Under the pieces are notes generated by a model. The model had not been told where the DNA came from and made no database searches. It saw nothing but the letters and a program-made list of their open reading frames with translations. From assembly GCF_004340905.1 (NCBI RefSeq), contig NZ_SLXD01000010.1, positions 124,001 to 188,000 of the forward strand: DNA of 64,000 bases, in the 5' to 3' direction. A program made the translations under genes and the position numbers. Positions 61,821 through 64,000 of this stretch are shown one piece after another; the stretch's first letter is position 1; the number at the start of each line of letters is the position of its first letter. The stretch is from Rubrivivax gelatinosus. GTDB lineage: Bacteria > Pseudomonadota > Gammaproteobacteria > Burkholderiales > Burkholderiaceae_C.

Positions 61821-63587
61821 TCAGAAGCTTTCCTGCTCGGCGGCGGCCGGATCGGCGACGATCTGCGCCTGCACCGGGATGTCCGGCGGCACGCCCATCA
61901 TGCGCAGCGTGTTCTGCACGACCTGGCTGAAGACCGGTCCGGCGACGGCGCCGCCGTAGAACACGCCCTTGCTCGGTTCGTCGACCATCACCGCGACGAC
62001 GATGCGCGGCGAGGAGATCGGCGCGATGCCGACGAACCAGGAGCGGTACTTGTTGGTGTAGCCCTTGCCTTCCTGCTTGCGCGCGGTGCCGGACTTGCCC
62101 CCCGTGGAGTAGCCGATCGCCGCCGCAGCGGTGGCGGTGCCGCCGGGCTGGGTCACCAGGCCCAGCATGGCGCGCATCGTGCGCGCGGTCTCGGGCTCGA
62201 AGACCTTGACGCCGGCGACCGGGCCGTCCTGGCGCAGCATCGACACCGGCACGATGTCGCCGTCGCGGGCGTAGACGGTGTAGGCCCGCGCGATCTGCAG
62301 CAGGCTCGCCGACTGGCCGTAGCCGTAGCTCATCGTCGCCTGCTCGATCGGGCGCCAGGTCTTGTACGGGCGCAGCCGGCCGGTGACGGCGCCGGGGAAG
62401 TCGATCTGCGGCTTCTGCCCCAGGCCGATCGCCGAGAACACCTCCCACATCTCGCGCGGCTGCATCTGCATCGCCATCTTGACGGTGCCGACGTTGCTCG
62501 ACTTCTGGATCACCTGGGCGACGGTGAGCGCGCCGTGCGGGTGCGAGTCGCGGATCGTCGAGCCGGTGATCGTGATCGTGCCGGGCGCGGTGTCGATGAC
62601 GGTGGACGGCGACACGCGGCCGGTCTCCATCGCCAGGCTGGCGACGAAGGGTTTCATCGTCGAGCCGGGCTCGAAGGTGTCGGTCAGCGCGCGGTTGCGC
62701 AGCTGCGCGCCGCTGAGGTTGCGCCGCTGCCCGGGGTCGTAGCTCGGGTAGTTGGCCAGCGCCAGCACCTCGCCGGTCAGCGCGTCCAGCACGACGACGC
62801 TGCCGGCCTTGGCGCCGTGCTGGGCGACGGCGTCGCGCACGCGCTGGTAGGCGTAGAACTGGACCTTGGAGTCCAGCGCCAGCTGCACGTCGCGGCCGTC
62901 GAGCGCGGCGGTCTGGTCGCCGATGTCCTCGACGACGCGGCCCAGGCGGTCGCGCACGACGGCGCGCAGGCCGTCGCGGCCCTGCAGCTCCTTGTCGAAA
63001 CGCAGCTCGATGCCTTCCTGGCCGCGCTCCTCGACGTTGGTGAAGCCGACGACATGCGCCGCCGACTCGCCCTCGGGGTAGCTGCGCTTGTACTCGCGCA
63101 CCTGGTAGACGCCCTTCAGGCCCATGGCCTTGACCTTGTCCCAGGTGGCGTCGTCGGCCTGGCGGCGCAGCCAGACGAAGTTCGGGTTGCCGGCCAGCCG
63201 GGTGTCGAGTTCGGTCGGCGTCATGCCCAGCGCGCGTGCGAGCGCACGGCGTTCGCCGCCGTCGGCCTGGAAATCCTTGGGGATGGCCCAGATCGACGGC
63301 GAGGGCACGCTCGAGGCCAGCACCAGGCCGTTGCGGTCGAGCACGCGGCCGCGGCTGGCCTGCAGCGACAGCGTGTGCGCGTAGCGCTTCTCGCCCTGCT
63401 TCTGATAGAAGTCGTTGCCGAGCACCTGCACCCAGACCGCACGTCCGAGCAGCAGCGCGAACGAGGCGGCGACCATCGCGACGACGAAACGCGAACGCCA
63501 CGGCGGCGTCTTGCTCGCCAGCAGCGGGCTGGTGGCGTAGTTGACGCTGCGCACGCTGGCGCCGCCGGACTTGCGACGGCCGATCAC
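61821..63587 (-). CDS. ftsI: Peptidoglycan transpeptidase FtsI (PBP3)
   Basis: A 588-residue class B penicillin-binding protein of the divisome. One N-terminal TM (RFVVAMVAASFALLLGRAVW), the dimerisation domain (RGRVLDRNGLVLASS), then the transpeptidase with nucleophile Ser309 and Lys312 in FEPGSTMKPF, the SSN motif in QKSSNVGTV, and KSGTA in GGKSGTARKQ. The start is GTG at 63587, overlapping the ftsL stop (GTGA). Confidence 0.97.
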   Translation of the reverse strand: MIGRRKSGGASVRSVNYATSPLLASKTPPWRSRFVVAMVAASFALLLGRAVWVQVLGNDFYQKQGEKRYAHTLSLQASRGRVLDRNGLVLASSVPSPSIWAIPKDFQADGGERRALARALGMTPTELDTRLAGNPNFVWLRRQADDATWDKVKAMGLKGVYQVREYKRSYPEGESAAHVVGFTNVEERGQEGIELRFDKELQGRDGLRAVVRDRLGRVVEDIGDQTAALDGRDVQLALDSKVQFYAYQRVRDAVAQHGAKAGSVVVLDALTGEVLALANYPSYDPGQRRNLSGAQLRNRALTDTFEPGSTMKPFVASLAMETGRVSPSTVIDTAPGTITITGSTIRDSHPHGALTVAQVIQKSSNVGTVKMAMQMQPREMWEVFSAIGLGQKPQIDFPGAVTGRLRPYKTWRPIEQATMSYGYGQSASLLQIARAYTVYARDGDIVPVSMLRQDGPVAGVKVFEPETARTMRAMLGLVTQPGGTATAAAAIGYSTGGKSGTARKQEGKGYTNKYRSWFVGIAPISSPRIVVAVMVDEPSKGVFYGGAVAGPVFSQVVQNTLRMMGVPPDIPVQAQIVADPAAAEQESF

Positions 63588-63880
63588 GGCGTGCCTCCGG
63601 AGGCCGCCGGCGCCGCGCCGGCGCCGACGTACTGCGTCACCGCGGGCGTGGCCGGGCGCATCGCCAGCTTCTCGCGCGCGACGCGCTCGACGCGCAGGTT
63701 GGTCGCCTGCGCCTGGCGCTCGGCGTCCAGGCGCTTGTAGTCGGCTTCGAGCTGGTACTGCTCGTTCTTCGCCCGGTCCAGCGCCGCGAACAGGCGCCGG
63801 CTCTCGTAGGCGTTGCGCACCAGCGCGAACGCACTGCCCAGCAGCAGCACCAGCAGCACGGCGTTGAGCAGCTTGGTCAC
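63584..63880 (-). CDS. ftsL: Cell division protein FtsL
   Basis: A 98-residue bitopic protein: [20 protein letters not shown] near the N terminus, then a coiled coil ([20 protein letters not shown]) with [15 protein letters not shown], and an Ala/Pro-rich tail. It acts with FtsB and FtsQ to activate FtsWI. The start is GTG at 63880, overlapping the rsmH stop (GTGA). Confidence 0.95.
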   Translation of the reverse strand: MTKLLNAVLLVLLLGSAFALVRNAYESRRLFAALDRAKNEQYQLEADYKRLDAERQAQATNLRVERVAREKLAMRPATPAVTQYVGAGAAPAASGGTP

Positions 63881-64000
63881 GCCGGCACCTCGGTGCGCTC
63901 GGCCACGCGCATCACCGCCGAGCGCGCGCGCGGGTTGGCGCGCACTTCGCCTTCGCCCGGCTTGACGCGGGCGACGGCCTTCAGCTTGAGCGGGCGCGGC
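63877..64000 (-). CDS. rsmH: 16S rRNA m4C1402 methyltransferase RsmH (MraW), C-terminal end
   Basis: Only the last 40 or so codons are in the window; the gene continues beyond the right edge. The fragment reads [20 protein letters not shown], then [14 protein letters not shown], the standard RsmH C terminus. It is the first gene of the cluster seen here and overlaps ftsL by four bases. It methylates C1402 of 16S rRNA. Confidence 0.93.
   Translation of the reverse strand, partial: PRPLKLKAVARVKPGEGEVRANPRARSAVMRVAERTEVPA

Noticed and set aside
52553..63740. Long plus-strand frames across the mur/fts genes
   Set aside because: Antisense shadows of well-recognised cell-wall genes.

Overview
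The window is GC-rich DNA (roughly 70% by eye), densely coded and almost free of non-coding sequence. Gene content and order point to a betaproteobacterium of the order Burkholderiales, in the Rubrivivax/Roseateles/Leptothrix neighbourhood. This assignment is inferred from protein style, from a complete 'mraW-ftsL-ftsI-murEF-mraY-murD-ftsW-murGC-ddl-ftsQAZ' cluster and from an orphan Bug (TctC-like) binding protein. No rRNA, tRNA or CRISPR array was recognised.

Layout. (1) 1-4.6 kb: an Lrp/AsnC regulator with a GNAT enzyme behind it, divergent from an M20 amidohydrolase and an unusual fusion of diaminopropionate ammonia-lyase with a carbamoylase-type M20 amidase. The block ends in a 269-bp element with 20-bp inverted ends. 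(2) 4.6-6.2 kb: a flavin-fold oxidase divergent from an AraC regulator. (3) 6.2-17.4 kb: a short-chain acyl / acetoacetate module. On the minus strand lie atoD-atoA-atoE-atoB and then ackA-pta; on the plus strand lies a divergent AtoS/AtoC two-component pair. A textbook sigma-54 promoter faces atoD, which fits AtoC being an NtrC-class activator. (4) 17.4-22.4 kb: a small unknown protein plus a DUF6976-like protein, a cobalamin-binding-type radical SAM protein overlapping an orphan MNT-like nucleotidyltransferase, and an O-methyltransferase divergent from a TetR regulator.

(5) 22.5-30.3 kb: a compact five-gene defence operon, hsdM - DUF1016/PDDEXK nuclease - hsdS - abortive-infection-like protein - hsdR, with every junction overlapping. 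(6) 30.3-35.5 kb: a leucine-rich leader ORF with possible attenuator and leuA; then, on the minus strand, DUF1428, a Tat-type aldo/keto reductase and a DUF6064-like membrane protein; then a YdjM-like membrane protein. (7) 35.5-43.5 kb: two orphan sensor kinases, a RibD-C reductase, a Bug-family binding protein and a second radical SAM protein, followed by three tandem 74-bp hairpin-bearing repeats. (8) 43.7-48.2 kb: a ferric-reductase-like flavocytochrome, an M48-like protein with a broken HExxH motif, and a LysR regulator divergent from an epoxide-hydrolase-like enzyme.

(9) 48.2-64 kb: the complete division/cell-wall cluster from the end of rsmH to ftsZ, all minus strand and mostly overlapping by 1-4 bases, closed by a rho-independent terminator after ftsZ.

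The least ordinary items are the lyase-amidase fusion, the defence operon with two accessory genes, the leu leader, the two inverted or tandem repeat structures and the degenerate M48 protein. All functional statements rest on sequence reading and family knowledge; no database search was run.
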